From an uncultured Gemmatimonadota bacterium (lineage in GTDB: Bacteria; Gemmatimonadota; Gemmatimonadetes; Gemmatimonadales; Gemmatimonadaceae), in NCBI GenBank assembly GCA_903882745.1, contig CAIRYG010000011.1, forward strand, positions 248,001 through 312,000: DNA of 64,000 bases. The letters run 5' to 3'. The position numbers and the translations under genes were made by a program. Positions 1-9,989 of the stretch are shown here, one piece after another. The notes under the pieces are model-generated. The model was not told the DNA's origin, searched no databases, and saw only the letters and a program-made list of their open reading frames with translations. Every line of letters begins with the position of its first letter. Positions within the stretch are counted from its first letter, which is position 1.

Positions 1-1
1 T

Positions 2-751
2 CATATACGCCGGCCAGTTCTCGCCCCCTGGGCGGTCCTCTGGGGCCAACCGGAGCTCGGGATAGGCCTCGTGGACCAACACGTCCGCTCCGCGTGCGGC
101 AGCCCGCAGCGCGGCGCTGGAGCGGGTATCACCCGAAATCACGAAACTGCGCCCGCCGGCATCAATCCGGTAGCCGTAGGCCTCCTTCCAGTCGCCATGG
201 TCCACGGGAATCGCCGTCACGCGGACTCCCCCACTGTCGTACACGACCCCGGCCGCGATTTCACGCACCTTCACCTTCCACCCGCCCACCACCTCACGCT
301 CCAGGCCGTCGGTGCGAATGGATATGTCCTCGCGCCAGGCCGCGGTGATGTGATTGGTCATCGCCCGCAATCCATGGGGGCCATACAGCGCCATGGGCTT
401 CTGACGCCCCATCACCCAGCTCGTAAAAATCAGATCGGGCAACCCCAACGTGTGGTCGGAGTGCAGGTGCGTCACGAACACCGCCGTGGCTCCTTTGATC
501 GAAAGCCCTGCGGCCGCCAACTGGCGCATGACCCCCGGTCCGGCATCAAGCAGAAAGAGTCGATCACCAAGCACCACAGCCGTGGCGGGCCCCGAGGCCT
601 CCGGGTTTGGCCGCGGCATCCCGGTGCCGAGCAATACCAGCTCGGCGCGCGGCGCCTGCGGCTGCGCTTGGGCCTGCGGCTGCGCCTGTGCTGCGGCGGC
701 GACACTCCAACACAGAGCAATCGCTCTGATCACTGCACGTAGTGCTGTCAT
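2..751 (-). CDS. Exported MBL-fold metallohydrolase (3' part outside window)
   Basis: Reading the minus strand from ATG at 751 gives 250 uninterrupted codons that run off the left edge, so the C-terminus is missing. The first ~22 residues are a signal peptide (hydrophobic IAL...AAAAQA), followed by a Q/A/P-rich linker. The zinc motif THLHSDH lies at residues 94-100, preceded by LLGTGMPRPNP and FLLDAGPG, and followed by ISGDTR (D208) and HEAY (H227). This order is that of the ribonuclease Z/arylsulfatase branch of the metallo-beta-lactamase superfamily. The export signal argues against a tRNase role and for a periplasmic hydrolase. It begins 75 bp after the SusD gene on the same strand, beyond a terminator. 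The substrate cannot be told from sequence. Confidence 0.85.
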   Translation of the reverse strand, partial: MTALRAVIRAIALCWSVAAAAQAQPQAQAQPQAPRAELVLLGTGMPRPNPEASGPATAVVLGDRLFLLDAGPGVMRQLAAAGLSIKGATAVFVTHLHSDHTLGLPDLIFTSWVMGRQKPMALYGPHGLRAMTNHITAAWREDISIRTDGLEREVVGGWKVKVREIAAGVVYDSGGVRVTAIPVDHGDWKEAYGYRIDAGGRSFVISGDTRSSAALRAAARGADVLVHEAYPELRLAPEDRPGGENWPAYM

Positions 752-762
752 ATGCCTTGAAT

Positions 763-805
763 AAAAGGCGATGGGCCCGGATCGCAACCGCGACCCGGGC
801 CCATC
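763..805 (-). terminator. Rho-independent terminator after the SusC/SusD pair
   Basis: GATGGGCCCGG (770-780) pairs perfectly with CCGGGCCCATC (795-805), and the inner bases extend the stem. On the minus strand it is followed by CCTTTTATT. It lies 22 bp beyond the SusD stop codon. Confidence 0.8.
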
Positions 806-826
806 GTCGTACCGCTGAGCAGCCGA

Positions 827-2227
827 TTACGCCTTACGGTCGGTGCAACCCTTGTAGTTCGGGTTGTTGTACTCGTCCGTGGTGATCGGGAAGTTCACGT
901 CCGTGCCGTACGCACCACCCTTGAAGAAGGTGCCAGTCGGGAAGACCTGGTCCTGGGTGAAGCCGTACTGACGGACCATGCGGCGGAGGTCGCCCAAACG
1001 CTGGCCGCGGCCGAACGTCCAGAAGGCCTTCTCACGGAAGAACAGCTTGGCAGCATCCGAGGCCGTTGCCGGCGTCGTGCTGAGTGCTGCCATGGCCGTC
1101 GGCGTGAACGCCGTCGTCACGTTCGTCGCCGTCAGCTTCGGCGGCGCTGTCCGAAGACCATTGAGGATCGTCATCATCCCCGCATAGTCCGCGGCCTTGA
1201 GCTTCACTTCCGCTTCAATCAAGCGTGCGTCGAGTCCCGAGGCGATGATCGCCGCGTCACTGCGCGCCCACAGATTGTTCGTGATGAAGTTCGTCGCGCC
1301 ATCAAAGCCCTTGCCGCCGGCGCTCGTGCCGAGCGTCGAGCCGGTGATCTTGAGCCGTGCGTCACCCGACGACGCGAACGGAAGCGAGTTGCCAATGAGG
1401 CCGGCGGTATCCATGCTGTCGCCAACCGTCCAACGCTTGGCGCTCGTGTTCAACGACCAGATCTGATTATCGCCCGACGTCAGCGAGTAGGTCATGACCT
1501 GATCGGAGTACGCGGTCGCGACCGTCGACACCACCGCTGCCGCGGCCGTGTGCTGGCCGAGGTTGAGCAGGATGCGTCCCTGCAGAATCTGCGCCGTGGT
1601 CTTGAGCGTCACGGCGTTCGCATCTGCCACTGGCAGTGCGTTCGCGATGGCCGTATCAAGATGCGCCTTGGCCAAGTTGTACAAGTCGGCGTTGGTCAAC
1701 GGCGAGCCGTACACAATCGCGCCGCGCGCGGCGTCCGACAACGGAATGCCGTTGCAGAACGTCTCGGCAAGCTCGATCTCGGCAATCGCCTGGGCCAAAT
1801 ACATCGTGCCAATCTTGTACTGCTGCGTGCTCGGCGGCGCGTACGCCGCAAGCGCGATCAGCGCTTCCTGTGAGCTGTTGCGCACACGATAGATCTCGCG
1901 GAGCATCGACTGCACATTGGCGTTGCTCTCCTGCACCGAGCGCTGGTCGGTTTCGTTGCGCTGGGAGAAGGTGTCGCTGGACTTCCATTCGTCGGTCAGG
2001 AGTCCACCGAGCATCCACGCCCCTTCGCCGCCCGCCGTGATGTTACGCACACGGCTGAGGGCACCGACGCGCAGTGCCTCGGCCTGCTCAACCGAGCTGA
2101 CCGTCGACGGGATGACGTCGGGAAGGGTGACGCTGAGCAGTTGCTTCTGTGTTGAGTCGCAGGCCCCAAGCGCGAGAGCCATAGCGAGCCAGGTCGCGCG
2201 ACGCGCGCGCTTTCTGATGATCGTCAT
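827..2227 (-). CDS. SusD/RagB-family outer-membrane lipoprotein
   Basis: SusD-like surface lipoproteins capture nutrient and act as a lid on the partner SusC channel. The 466-residue protein starts at ATG 2227, where AGGA lies 9 bases upstream. The first residues are a lipoprotein signal with lipobox ALGAC. The helical body carries TPR-like segments (GRILLNLGQHTAAA), and the C-terminus has the family's REKAFWTFGRGQRLGDLRR segment and ends with a tail NNPNYKGCTDRKA. The start is 16 bp after the SusC stop, so the pair is one operon. A longer reading upstream would run into the SusC gene and would lose the lipobox at the N-terminus. The ligand is unknown; no glycoside hydrolase neighbours point to a glycan. 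Confidence 0.9.
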   Translation of the reverse strand: MTIIRKRARRATWLAMALALGACDSTQKQLLSVTLPDVIPSTVSSVEQAEALRVGALSRVRNITAGGEGAWMLGGLLTDEWKSSDTFSQRNETDQRSVQESNANVQSMLREIYRVRNSSQEALIALAAYAPPSTQQYKIGTMYLAQAIAEIELAETFCNGIPLSDAARGAIVYGSPLTNADLYNLAKAHLDTAIANALPVADANAVTLKTTAQILQGRILLNLGQHTAAAAVVSTVATAYSDQVMTYSLTSGDNQIWSLNTSAKRWTVGDSMDTAGLIGNSLPFASSGDARLKITGSTLGTSAGGKGFDGATNFITNNLWARSDAAIIASGLDARLIEAEVKLKAADYAGMMTILNGLRTAPPKLTATNVTTAFTPTAMAALSTTPATASDAAKLFFREKAFWTFGRGQRLGDLRRMVRQYGFTQDQVFPTGTFFKGGAYGTDVNFPITTDEYNNPNYKGCTDRKA

Positions 2228-2243
2228 GAGAGTCGGTCCTGGG

Positions 2244-5200
2244 TTAGTAGTTGATGTTGATACGGAACTGGAAATACGTCGGCGGGCCAGCCGTGAGCAA
2301 CGTCGACTGCGTGTTGCTCTCGCCATAGTTCGCTTCCGGATCCACTGCCGTGTAGCCAGTCCACACCTTCACGTTACGGACGGCCAGGTTGATCGAGGCG
2401 CCACGTGCGCCGCCGAAGAGCTTGGCCGCCATCTTCTCTTCGAAGTTGTACGTCATGCCGAGCTCACGCAGACGCCAGAACTGCAGGGGCTCGATGAATC
2501 CCCACGCAGTGTTGAGCGTGCCCTTGTCGGTCGTGGCCACAGCGCGCGCCTGATCGCCGAGCGACGCCTTGGTGTTCGCGTTGAAGGCGCAGGACGAGGT
2601 GTTCGGGCAGAGGAAGCCGGTCTCGTTATTGAAGAGATTCGAGCCGCCCTTGCCGTCGACGAGAATATTGAAGCGCACGCGGCGGCGGAACAGATCGATG
2701 CCCGTCGTGAGTGCGAACTCGTCGCGCGGCTGCGAGTAGCCGCGGAAACGCCACAGCGTGTCGACGGTCACTTCGGCCGGCGAGAGGTACTTGTTGTTGT
2801 CGGCATCCGCGTAGGTGTAGGAGCGGCTCCAGTAGCCGTTCAGCGGATAGCCTGGCACCTGCTGGACCGTCGTGTTCAGACCGACGATCGGGATCGGACG
2901 CCCACCCGGATCAGTGCCGAGCGAGATCAACTTGTTGCTGTTGTGCGTGGCGCTGAAGGTCATGTCCACGCTGACGACGCGCGACTCAAAGACCTGCGCG
3001 TTGATCAGCGCTTCGACGCCCGTGTTCTGCACGCCGCCCAAGTTGGAGCGAACCGCGGTGGCCGCGGTGCCGGCCGACGGAGCGATCGTCAAGTTGAAGA
3101 GCGCGTCCTGCGTGCGCTTGTTGTAGTACGTGAGTTCGACGTTCAAGCGCTGCTTGAGCATCTTCACGTCAAAGCCCGCTTCGAACTCCGACGTCCGCTC
3201 GGGGCGGATGTCCGGGTTGCCCGGGAGGCTCGAGCGAAGGCCGGCGATGTCCGTGCCGGCGATCGACGTGGTGGCGGTGCCGAAGGTGCGCAACGCGTCC
3301 GTTGGGCCCGGCTGGGCGCCAGACGAACCGAACGCCGAACGGAAGCGAACCTCGTCAAGGAAGCGCGTCTTCGGGAACCAGCGCTCGTCGGTCATGACCC
3401 ACGAGACGGAGAACTTCGGGTAGTACACGCGCTGGAAGTTCGTACCGAAGGCGCTGTTCTGGTCGGTACGGATGGCAGCGGTCAGCCACAAGCGATCGTT
3501 GATAGCGGCCGACTCTTCAACGAAGGCACCCAGCGTGCTCTGCGGAGACGTCGCGTTCGAGATCGACGGCGTCGTGCCGTCACCCGGCGTCTGCGCGCCC
3601 GGGGGCAGCGTCGCGCCGCGCGCGGTCACGCGCTGGCTGAGGAAGTTCACGTACTGCATGCCGAACGTGGTCTTGCTGTTCAGCCACGACACCGGGTTGA
3701 CGTTGATCGTCCCGCTCGTGTTCCAGGTGAAGTTGCGGATGTTGGTGCGCGCATCGGTCGCGAAGCCGAGACGGTTCGTGCTGAAGTTGTTGCAGGTGGC
3801 GAACATGCAGATGTTGAAGTCGATACGATCCGTGAGGTCATACCCAAGATCGGTACGGCCCTGGAACCAATCGAGCGGACGCCAGTTGGCCTGCACGCTG
3901 CCGATGAAGCGCTGCACATTCTGCGTGGTGACCTGCTGGAAGGTCTCGCCCGGGGTGTAGCCAGCCCACCCATTGAGCGGGGTTCCCGTGGAGCCAACGT
4001 TGCCAACGACGCCCGGCATCACACCCGTGAAGCCCGGGCCAGTCATGCCGTTGTACCAGATGCTGTTGACGTTATTGTCGACCTGCGGCAAGCGCGTGTC
4101 GTTACGCGTGAAGCCGAGCGAAGCCGACACGTCGAGCTTCGGGTTCACGGCCGCGTTGACGTTGGCGCGGAACGACGCCTGACCCAGCGCGTTCGGGCGG
4201 ATCCACTCGCCCTTGTTCAGTACCTTGGTCGAGTCCAAGCGACGCTGGTCGAACGCCGGCGTGCCAAACGGGCCGGTTTCCTTCTGCACGCCAAAGCTCA
4301 TGAAGTAGCGGACCGACTCGGTGCCGCCCGACAGCTGCGCGCCGTAGTTGTCGCGCGCGCCGAGCTTGATCGGCGTGAGGTCCTGATTGCTGAACAGGTT
4401 CAGGCTGGTGGTGCTGTCCACGGTGCAGGTGCCGAGCGCGAGCTGCGTGAGCTTGCACTTGGTCTGGGTCGTGGCACCCGTCAGCTTGCCCCAAATCGCA
4501 TAGGTGCTCGGATAGTCGTTGCGGTCACGGATCTGGCCGTGCTCCGCGAACACCGTCCAGCGCGCCGAACCCGCACGGCCACGCTTGGTGGTGATCACGA
4601 TGACGCCGTTCGAGGCGTCGGTGCCGTACAGCGTGGCGGCCGACGGGCCCTTCACGATTTCGATGTTTTCGATTTCTTCCGGGCTCAGATCGTTGGCGCG
4701 GTTCTGCGTCGTGCCACCAACGCCGATCGCGGCGCCGTTGCCCGACGTCATACGCACGCCGTCGATCACGTAGATCGGATCGTTGCTCAACGTAAAGGAG
4801 TTGGTCCCGCGAATACGCACGCGGCTACCACCGCCCGTCATGTTCGACGGAAGCACCTGCACGCCAGGATTCTTGGCGGCCAGAAGGTCGCCGAGGTTCT
4901 TAACTGGCGCTTCGGCCATACGGGAGGCGACGTCGAGCGTCGCGACCGCATTGCCCAGCTCCACGCGGCGCTGTTCGCCGGTCGCGGTCGTGACGACCGA
5001 CTGGAGCTTCACCACCGACTCGGTCAGCGAGATGTCGCGGTTGAGGGTCTGGCCCGCGGCAACGGTCACCGTGAACTTCGACTCGCCGTAGCCCACGCGC
5101 AGCACGCGGAGATCCGACTTGCCAGCCGGCACCTTGAGGGTGTAACGGCCTTCGGCGTTGGTGGTGGCGTAGGCGTTCGACGCCGAGATGACGACCACAC

Positions 5201-5357
5201 GTGCATCGCCAATGGCCGCTTTGGTCACGCTGTCCTGCACGCGACCGGTGATCGTTCCAGTGCCGCCTTGCGCGAACGCAATCGACGCAGTGGCCACAAG
5301 GGCCACTCCCGTCATTGCCAACGCGCGCAATCGGCTCCAACTCGCTCTGACATCCAT
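2244..5357 (-). CDS. SusC/RagA-family TonB-linked outer-membrane transporter
   Basis: A 1037-residue TonB-dependent transporter that would import the ligand bound by the adjacent SusD protein. The signal peptide (ALAMTGVALVATASIAFAQ) is followed by a carboxypeptidase-D-like domain (GTITGRVQDSVTKAAIGDA), then a plug domain with RIRGTNSFTLSNDPIYVIDG, typical of SusC proteins, and a long beta-barrel ending in an aromatic residue (ININY). The start at 5357 was chosen because AGGGAG lies 9 bases upstream and it opens directly into the signal peptide; 76 upstream codons in frame have no such logic. It transcribes into susD with a 16 bp gap. Two Cys pairs in the barrel (CMFATC, and CPNTSSC near residue ~900) may form disulfides. 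Confidence 0.93.
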   Translation of the reverse strand: MDVRASWSRLRALAMTGVALVATASIAFAQGGTGTITGRVQDSVTKAAIGDARVVVISASNAYATTNAEGRYTLKVPAGKSDLRVLRVGYGESKFTVTVAAGQTLNRDISLTESVVKLQSVVTTATGEQRRVELGNAVATLDVASRMAEAPVKNLGDLLAAKNPGVQVLPSNMTGGGSRVRIRGTNSFTLSNDPIYVIDGVRMTSGNGAAIGVGGTTQNRANDLSPEEIENIEIVKGPSAATLYGTDASNGVIVITTKRGRAGSARWTVFAEHGQIRDRNDYPSTYAIWGKLTGATTQTKCKLTQLALGTCTVDSTTSLNLFSNQDLTPIKLGARDNYGAQLSGGTESVRYFMSFGVQKETGPFGTPAFDQRRLDSTKVLNKGEWIRPNALGQASFRANVNAAVNPKLDVSASLGFTRNDTRLPQVDNNVNSIWYNGMTGPGFTGVMPGVVGNVGSTGTPLNGWAGYTPGETFQQVTTQNVQRFIGSVQANWRPLDWFQGRTDLGYDLTDRIDFNICMFATCNNFSTNRLGFATDARTNIRNFTWNTSGTINVNPVSWLNSKTTFGMQYVNFLSQRVTARGATLPPGAQTPGDGTTPSISNATSPQSTLGAFVEESAAINDRLWLTAAIRTDQNSAFGTNFQRVYYPKFSVSWVMTDERWFPKTRFLDEVRFRSAFGSSGAQPGPTDALRTFGTATTSIAGTDIAGLRSSLPGNPDIRPERTSEFEAGFDVKMLKQRLNVELTYYNKRTQDALFNLTIAPSAGTAATAVRSNLGGVQNTGVEALINAQVFESRVVSVDMTFSATHNSNKLISLGTDPGGRPIPIVGLNTTVQQVPGYPLNGYWSRSYTYADADNNKYLSPAEVTVDTLWRFRGYSQPRDEFALTTGIDLFRRRVRFNILVDGKGGSNLFNNETGFLCPNTSSCAFNANTKASLGDQARAVATTDKGTLNTAWGFIEPLQFWRLRELGMTYNFEEKMAAKLFGGARGASINLAVRNVKVWTGYTAVDPEANYGESNTQSTLLTAGPPTYFQFRININY

Positions 5358-5703
5358 GCACGGACTCCCTGCTGGGCACGGCGAGCCGCGGTGGGGAATC
5401 CACGCGCGTGCTACGCACTGACCGTGCGGTGAGAATGGGGGGGGAGTAACGAAACGGTACCAACAACAAACAAATCCTACGGACTGCCGCAATGAGGCGC
5501 AATACGTAGAAATCCTGAGCCAGCGCAAGAGGCGATCTCGCGAACTCAGGGAGCCAAGATTATCGGGGAAGCCGCACGCCATCAAGTCATTATGGTGTCT
5601 AGCTTTATCCTACGCCATCCGCCGCCCGCCAAGCGCTTCCGCCCCTCCCGCCGCGCGATTTGTGGCGTAGCTTACCATCTATAACCAGAACGAGACCGCT
5701 TAC
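5358..5703. promoter_or_regulatory. Divergent intergenic region, SusC versus acylase
   Basis: This 346 bp stretch holds no gene. It must carry the promoters of both divergent units. Visible features are a run of eight G at about 5439-5446, and an imperfect inverted repeat with arms ATGGT...TACGCCA (5592-5617) and TGGCGTA...ACCAT (5663-5678) just upstream of the acylase start. No consensus promoter is convincing. Confidence 0.4.
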
Positions 5704-8250
5704 ATGACCCGCCGCGGATCAACCGCCAGCACCAACACCACCAGCACCACCACCAGCACCGCCACCGCCCTCCTGGCCGGCGGCCTGCTGCTCGGACTCC
5801 TCTGGGTAGGCGCGCGCACCACCGGACCGCTTCCCCCGCTCGGACGGCTGCTCGACCCGGTCCACGGCGCCTGGGCGCTAGCGGCGCGCGCCAATCTGCC
5901 GGCCACCGAATCGCACACGATCGCAGGCCTGAGCGCGGCGGTCGACGTGCGCTTCGACGACCGCAGCGTCCCGCACATCTTTGCCCCCACCGTTGCCGAC
6001 GCCTACCGCGCCCTGGGCTGGGTGCACGCGCGCGACCGACTCTTTCAGATGGAACTCCAAGCGCGCGCGGTGGCGGGAACACTCGCCGAGCTCGCGGGCC
6101 CACGCACCAAGGAGCTGGACCGTGAAGCTCGCGCCATAGGGCTTGCATGGGGCGCGGAAAAAACGTTTGCCGCTCTTGATCCGCAGTCGCCGGCCGCGCG
6201 CGCCATCAACGCCTACGCCGACGGCGTGAACGCCTACATCGCGCAGATGTCCCCCGGTGACCTGCCACTCGAATACCGCCTCCTCGGCGCCACTCCGCAG
6301 CCCTGGAAGCCGGTGTACACCGCCTATCTGCAGGCGCGCATGGGGTTGACCCTCGCCTACAGCGACGGCGAACTGCGCCGCGAACAAGTACAGGCGCTCA
6401 TTGGCAAGGCCGCGACCGCCGCGCTCTTTCCGGTTGATGCCCCGCTGCAGGAGCCGATTCAGCCCAACGGACAGCATACGACGCGCGCCGACTGGCAGCG
6501 CATCCCCGCCCCGCAGCCCGCAAGCGCCGAGAAGTTAGCGCAGGCGCTCGAACTCGACGGCGCCATCGCCAAGTTCGCCAGCCTGCCGCGCGACGCCGGT
6601 GAAATCGCCGTCGGAAGCAACAACTGGGCCGTGTCTCCCGCGCGCACCGCCGCAGGACACGCGCTGCTCTCGGGTGATCCCCACCTCGCGCTCTCACTGC
6701 CCTCGATCTGGTACGAAGCACACCTCGTCGTCCCCGACACACTCGACAGCTACGGGGTGACGCTTCTGGGATCCCCGCTCGTCCCAATCGGCTTCAACAG
6801 AAACGTGGCGTGGACAGCCACCAACACCGGCGCGGATGTGGCCGACTACTACGTCGAGACGGTCGACAACGCCACGCACCCCACCACCTACAAACTCGAC
6901 GGCGCGTGGAAGCCACTGCTCGTGCGCATCGAGACGGTCCGCGGCCCGCACGGTGAGCCGCTCGCGACCGACACGATCTATCACACGCATCGCGGGCCCA
7001 TGGTGCACTCCGGCGCCCGATGGATCTCGCGTCGCTGGACCATTCTCGACGCATCGGTGGTCACTGCGCTCAGCGCCTTCGGCCAAGCCAATCAAGCCGC
7101 GAGCGTGTCCGACCTCATGCGCGGCATCGCGACCTACGAAGGCCCCGCGCAAAACTTTCTCGCCGCAGATCGCGGCGGGCACATTGGCATTCGCTCCACC
7201 GCCAAGTATCCGATTCGCCCCGCCAGCGCCGCTCGCGGTGACGAAATCGCCGACGGCGCCAGCAGCGCCAACGATTGGCAAGGCTGGTGGCCGGTCAGCG
7301 ACTTTCCGCAATCGTTCGATCCCGCGCAGGGCTACATCGCGAGCGCGAATCAACAGCCGAAAGATCCCAAGGTCGACGGCCGCTACTTCGGATGGGATTG
7401 GCCCGCCCCCTGGCGCGCCATGCGCATCAATGCCCTGCTCCGCGCCGATTCGGTAGTCACTCCGGACGCGATGCGCCGCTACCAAACGGACCCGCGCAGC
7501 GCAGAGACCGACATTTTCGTTGACGCCTTCCTCGCCTCAGCCGCCGGATCCCCCGCCAACCCAAGCTTCGAGCAAGGGATCCGCCACCTGCGGAAATGGG
7601 ACCGCACGTTCACCAAGGAAAACGAGCAGGCCGTACTCTTTGAGACGGCGCTCGACGAACTCACGCGCCGCACCTGGGACGAACTCTCGGTCACCGGCGC
7701 GCCCAGTGAGGACCGTCCGCGTCGCGTCGCGACACCGAACTCGATGATCCTCGCCGAACTGTTGCAGGATCCCAAGAATCCCTGGTGGGACGATCGCTCC
7801 ACGCCGAGTGTCGTCGAGGACCGCGACATGATCCTGCGCGCCGCACTCGCCGCCGCCTACGACCGCACCGTGAAAACCCTCGGCAACCCGGGCCCCGCCT
7901 GGCGCTGGGACCGCAACCGCTTTGCGAACATCTATCATCTGCTGCGCCTCCCCGCACTCTCGCGCCTCCGCATCCCAATGCAGGGAGGCCCTGGCACGCT
8001 GAGTCCCTCGGCGGGCGACGGCACACACGGCGCCAGCTGGCGGATGGTGGTTGAGCTTGGCCCTGAGGTGCGCGCGTGGGGCACCTATCCAGGCGGCCAG
8101 AGTGGTAACCCAATGAGCGCACGCTACGCCGATCGACTTCCGCAGTGGGCAAGCGGCACACTCGACACCCTCCGCTTTCCACACACAGCCGCTGAGCTTC
8201 GAGGCGCCACGCTGAGCTCGGTCCTGACCTTCACGCCGGGAGGACGCTAA
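5704..8250 (+). CDS. Penicillin acylase-family Ntn hydrolase
   Basis: These enzymes are made as a precursor, cleave themselves before a serine, and hydrolyse amide bonds of acylated compounds (beta-lactam side chains, acyl-homoserine lactones, acyl amino acids). The 848-residue protein has a Ser/Thr-rich start and an N-terminal hydrophobic segment (residues ~20-36), so it is exported or anchored. The A-chain motif GWVHARDRLFQMELQARAVA lies at 105-124. The self-cleavage site is GSNNW, with the nucleophile at S305, and SGDPHL follows. The late region contains the GGPGTLSPSAGDGTHGASWR segment typical of the family. The downstream small membrane gene overlaps its stop by one base (TAATG). Substrate preference cannot be read from sequence. 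Confidence 0.92.
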   Translation: MTRRGSTASTNTTSTTTSTATALLAGGLLLGLLWVGARTTGPLPPLGRLLDPVHGAWALAARANLPATESHTIAGLSAAVDVRFDDRSVPHIFAPTVADAYRALGWVHARDRLFQMELQARAVAGTLAELAGPRTKELDREARAIGLAWGAEKTFAALDPQSPAARAINAYADGVNAYIAQMSPGDLPLEYRLLGATPQPWKPVYTAYLQARMGLTLAYSDGELRREQVQALIGKAATAALFPVDAPLQEPIQPNGQHTTRADWQRIPAPQPASAEKLAQALELDGAIAKFASLPRDAGEIAVGSNNWAVSPARTAAGHALLSGDPHLALSLPSIWYEAHLVVPDTLDSYGVTLLGSPLVPIGFNRNVAWTATNTGADVADYYVETVDNATHPTTYKLDGAWKPLLVRIETVRGPHGEPLATDTIYHTHRGPMVHSGARWISRRWTILDASVVTALSAFGQANQAASVSDLMRGIATYEGPAQNFLAADRGGHIGIRSTAKYPIRPASAARGDEIADGASSANDWQGWWPVSDFPQSFDPAQGYIASANQQPKDPKVDGRYFGWDWPAPWRAMRINALLRADSVVTPDAMRRYQTDPRSAETDIFVDAFLASAAGSPANPSFEQGIRHLRKWDRTFTKENEQAVLFETALDELTRRTWDELSVTGAPSEDRPRRVATPNSMILAELLQDPKNPWWDDRSTPSVVEDRDMILRAALAAAYDRTVKTLGNPGPAWRWDRNRFANIYHLLRLPALSRLRIPMQGGPGTLSPSAGDGTHGASWRMVVELGPEVRAWGTYPGGQSGNPMSARYADRLPQWASGTLDTLRFPHTAAELRGATLSSVLTFTPGGR

Positions 8251-8603
8251 TGCGCCCCATGCGATTTGCGTTGCTCACGACCGCAATGACCGCTGGAACG
8301 ATGGCCGCGGGCTGGTGGACCGTTGCGGTGATCGCCGCGAGTTGGTCGTTGCTCACGCGCGCCGAACGCGCGCATCACCTGACCGTCGCCACGAGCGCAG
8401 CGCTCAGCTGGGCGCTGCTGCTCGGGGTTATGTCGCTGCGAGGCCCGGTCGCGCGCGTCTCCGAGGTACTCGGTGGCATTATCCCCGTGGGGACGCTCGG
8501 AATCTTTGCCGTGACCTTAGTCTTCCCCGCGGTGCTCGCGGGGTCGGCGTCGGTCGTGACCAGTGCGCTCGTTCGCCGCTTACCGGCCGATCTTCCCCGG
8601 TAA
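8250..8603 (+). CDS. Small integral membrane protein, unknown function
   Basis: A 117-residue protein with about four hydrophobic segments (near residues 8-30, 45-63, 72-92 and 90-108), few charged residues and a short basic C-terminus. ATG shares its A with the last base of the acylase stop codon, so translation is probably coupled. Its last 24 bp overlap the 3' end of the convergent M28 peptidase gene. No family is recognised. Confidence 0.65.
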   Translation: MRPMRFALLTTAMTAGTMAAGWWTVAVIAASWSLLTRAERAHHLTVATSAALSWALLLGVMSLRGPVARVSEVLGGIIPVGTLGIFAVTLVFPAVLAGSASVVTSALVRRLPADLPR

Positions 8604-9950
8604 GTCGGCGGCGATATACGACAGCACGGCCATAATCGCCACGCACCGCTGCATCTCGGCGGGGTCCAGCTTGTCCACGGTGTCGGCGTCCGTGTGGTGG
8701 AACCAGAAGTAGCGCGACCCGTCGACTTCAAAGCCCACGCCCGGCACTCCCAGCTGCATCATTGGGCCAATATCGGCGCCACCACCGGAGGCCCCAATCT
8801 CCACGGGGCCCACGCTCTTCACGAGCGCCGCAATCTGCTGCATGATCGCACGGCCCGACTCGGAACCCGAGAAGCCGAGCTGCGTGGGCTGGAAGACACC
8901 ACCATCGCTCTCGATCATGAGCACATGATTGGCGACTTCATTCTTATGCGCCTCGGCGTATGCGCGCCCACCGCGGCTTCCGTTCTCTTCGTTGGTCCAA
9001 CCGACCACGCGGATCGTGCGCTTCGGCTTGAGACCGAGCTTCTTCATGAGCTTGAGCGCTTCCCAGGCAACAATCACACCGCCGCCGTCGTCCATGGCGC
9101 CCTGCCCCACGTCCCACGAGTCAATGTGACCACCGAAGGCAATAATCTCGTCGGGCTTCTCTGAACCGCGGATCTCGCCCATCACGTTGCGCGACATCAC
9201 ATCGGGGAGCGTCTGCGCTTCCATCTCGAGCTTGACCACAACCGGCTCGCCACGGGTCACCATGCGGTGGATCATCATCGCATCTTCCACGGTGATTGCG
9301 GCGGTTGGAATCTTGGCGACGGTGGTGTCGTAGTTCATCGCGCCGGTGTGCGGGGTGCGCATGGAGTACGGTGTGACCGAGCGAACGAGCGCCGCGAGCG
9401 CGCCGACTTTCGCCGCCGCCGACGCACCTCCACTGCGATACGCAACCGTCGCGCCGTAGTTGGTGAAGGGCACGTCGAACAGCACGATCTTGCCCTTGGC
9501 TTCCGCAGCGCGTGCGGTGAGTTCGTCAAAGCTTCCCACCACCATCACCGGTGCGGTGATTCCACCCTTTGGCGTAGCAATCGACCCGCCGAGCCCGAGC
9601 ATGGGGAGGTTGGCCACGCGCGGCTGCACGAGTGTGGCGGACTCCTTGCCACGCACCCAGTGCGGCACCATCGCCGGCTCGGTGTGGACGTTCTCGAGCC
9701 CGTCCTTCTTCATCTCGGCCACCAGCCAGTCAATGCCGCGTTCGAGCGCGGGCGATCCCGAGAGGCGATTGCCCGAGTAGTCGGTAAAGCGCGCGAGGGT
9801 GTTCCAGGCAGCGCTCTTGTCGGCCGTGGCCGCGGAGATAATCCGCTCGGAGGTCGCCTTGTAGGCGACGGCGACATCCGGCTGTCCCTGCGCCACAAGG
9901 GCGACAGGGAGCAGCGCGGTAGTGAGGGCAAGAGCGAGGCGAGCGCGCAT
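8580..9950 (-). CDS. Exported M28-family zinc metallopeptidase
   Basis: A 456-residue peptidase of the carboxypeptidase Q/aminopeptidase type, exported to the periplasm. The signal peptide ends near VALVAQG (~residue 21). A PA-like insert lies around residues 115-245. Zinc ligands fall in the classic M28 order: H275 (GGHIDSWD), D287 (MDDGGG), E321/E322 (TNEENGSRGG), D349 (ESDGG) and H419 (FHHTDADT). The complete ligand set suggests an active enzyme releasing amino acids or dipeptides. It starts 39 bp after the TonB-dependent receptor stop on the same strand, so read-through from the riboswitch-controlled promoter is possible. Only a weak hairpin (GCGCTTCGCG then TTTT) separates them. Confidence 0.92.
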   Translation of the reverse strand: MRARLALALTTALLPVALVAQGQPDVAVAYKATSERIISAATADKSAAWNTLARFTDYSGNRLSGSPALERGIDWLVAEMKKDGLENVHTEPAMVPHWVRGKESATLVQPRVANLPMLGLGGSIATPKGGITAPVMVVGSFDELTARAAEAKGKIVLFDVPFTNYGATVAYRSGGASAAAKVGALAALVRSVTPYSMRTPHTGAMNYDTTVAKIPTAAITVEDAMMIHRMVTRGEPVVVKLEMEAQTLPDVMSRNVMGEIRGSEKPDEIIAFGGHIDSWDVGQGAMDDGGGVIVAWEALKLMKKLGLKPKRTIRVVGWTNEENGSRGGRAYAEAHKNEVANHVLMIESDGGVFQPTQLGFSGSESGRAIMQQIAALVKSVGPVEIGASGGGADIGPMMQLGVPGVGFEVDGSRYFWFHHTDADTVDKLDPAEMQRCVAIMAVLSYIAADLPGKIGR

Positions 9951-9989
9951 GATGATACTCCGCGAGGGAGAGAGGAAAACGCGAAGCGC

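Noticed and set aside
1917-5432. A 1171-codon open frame on the plus strand opposite SusC
   Set aside because: It mirrors the SusC gene, has Arg/Val/His-heavy composition and no domain. High-GC codon bias commonly leaves the antisense frame open.
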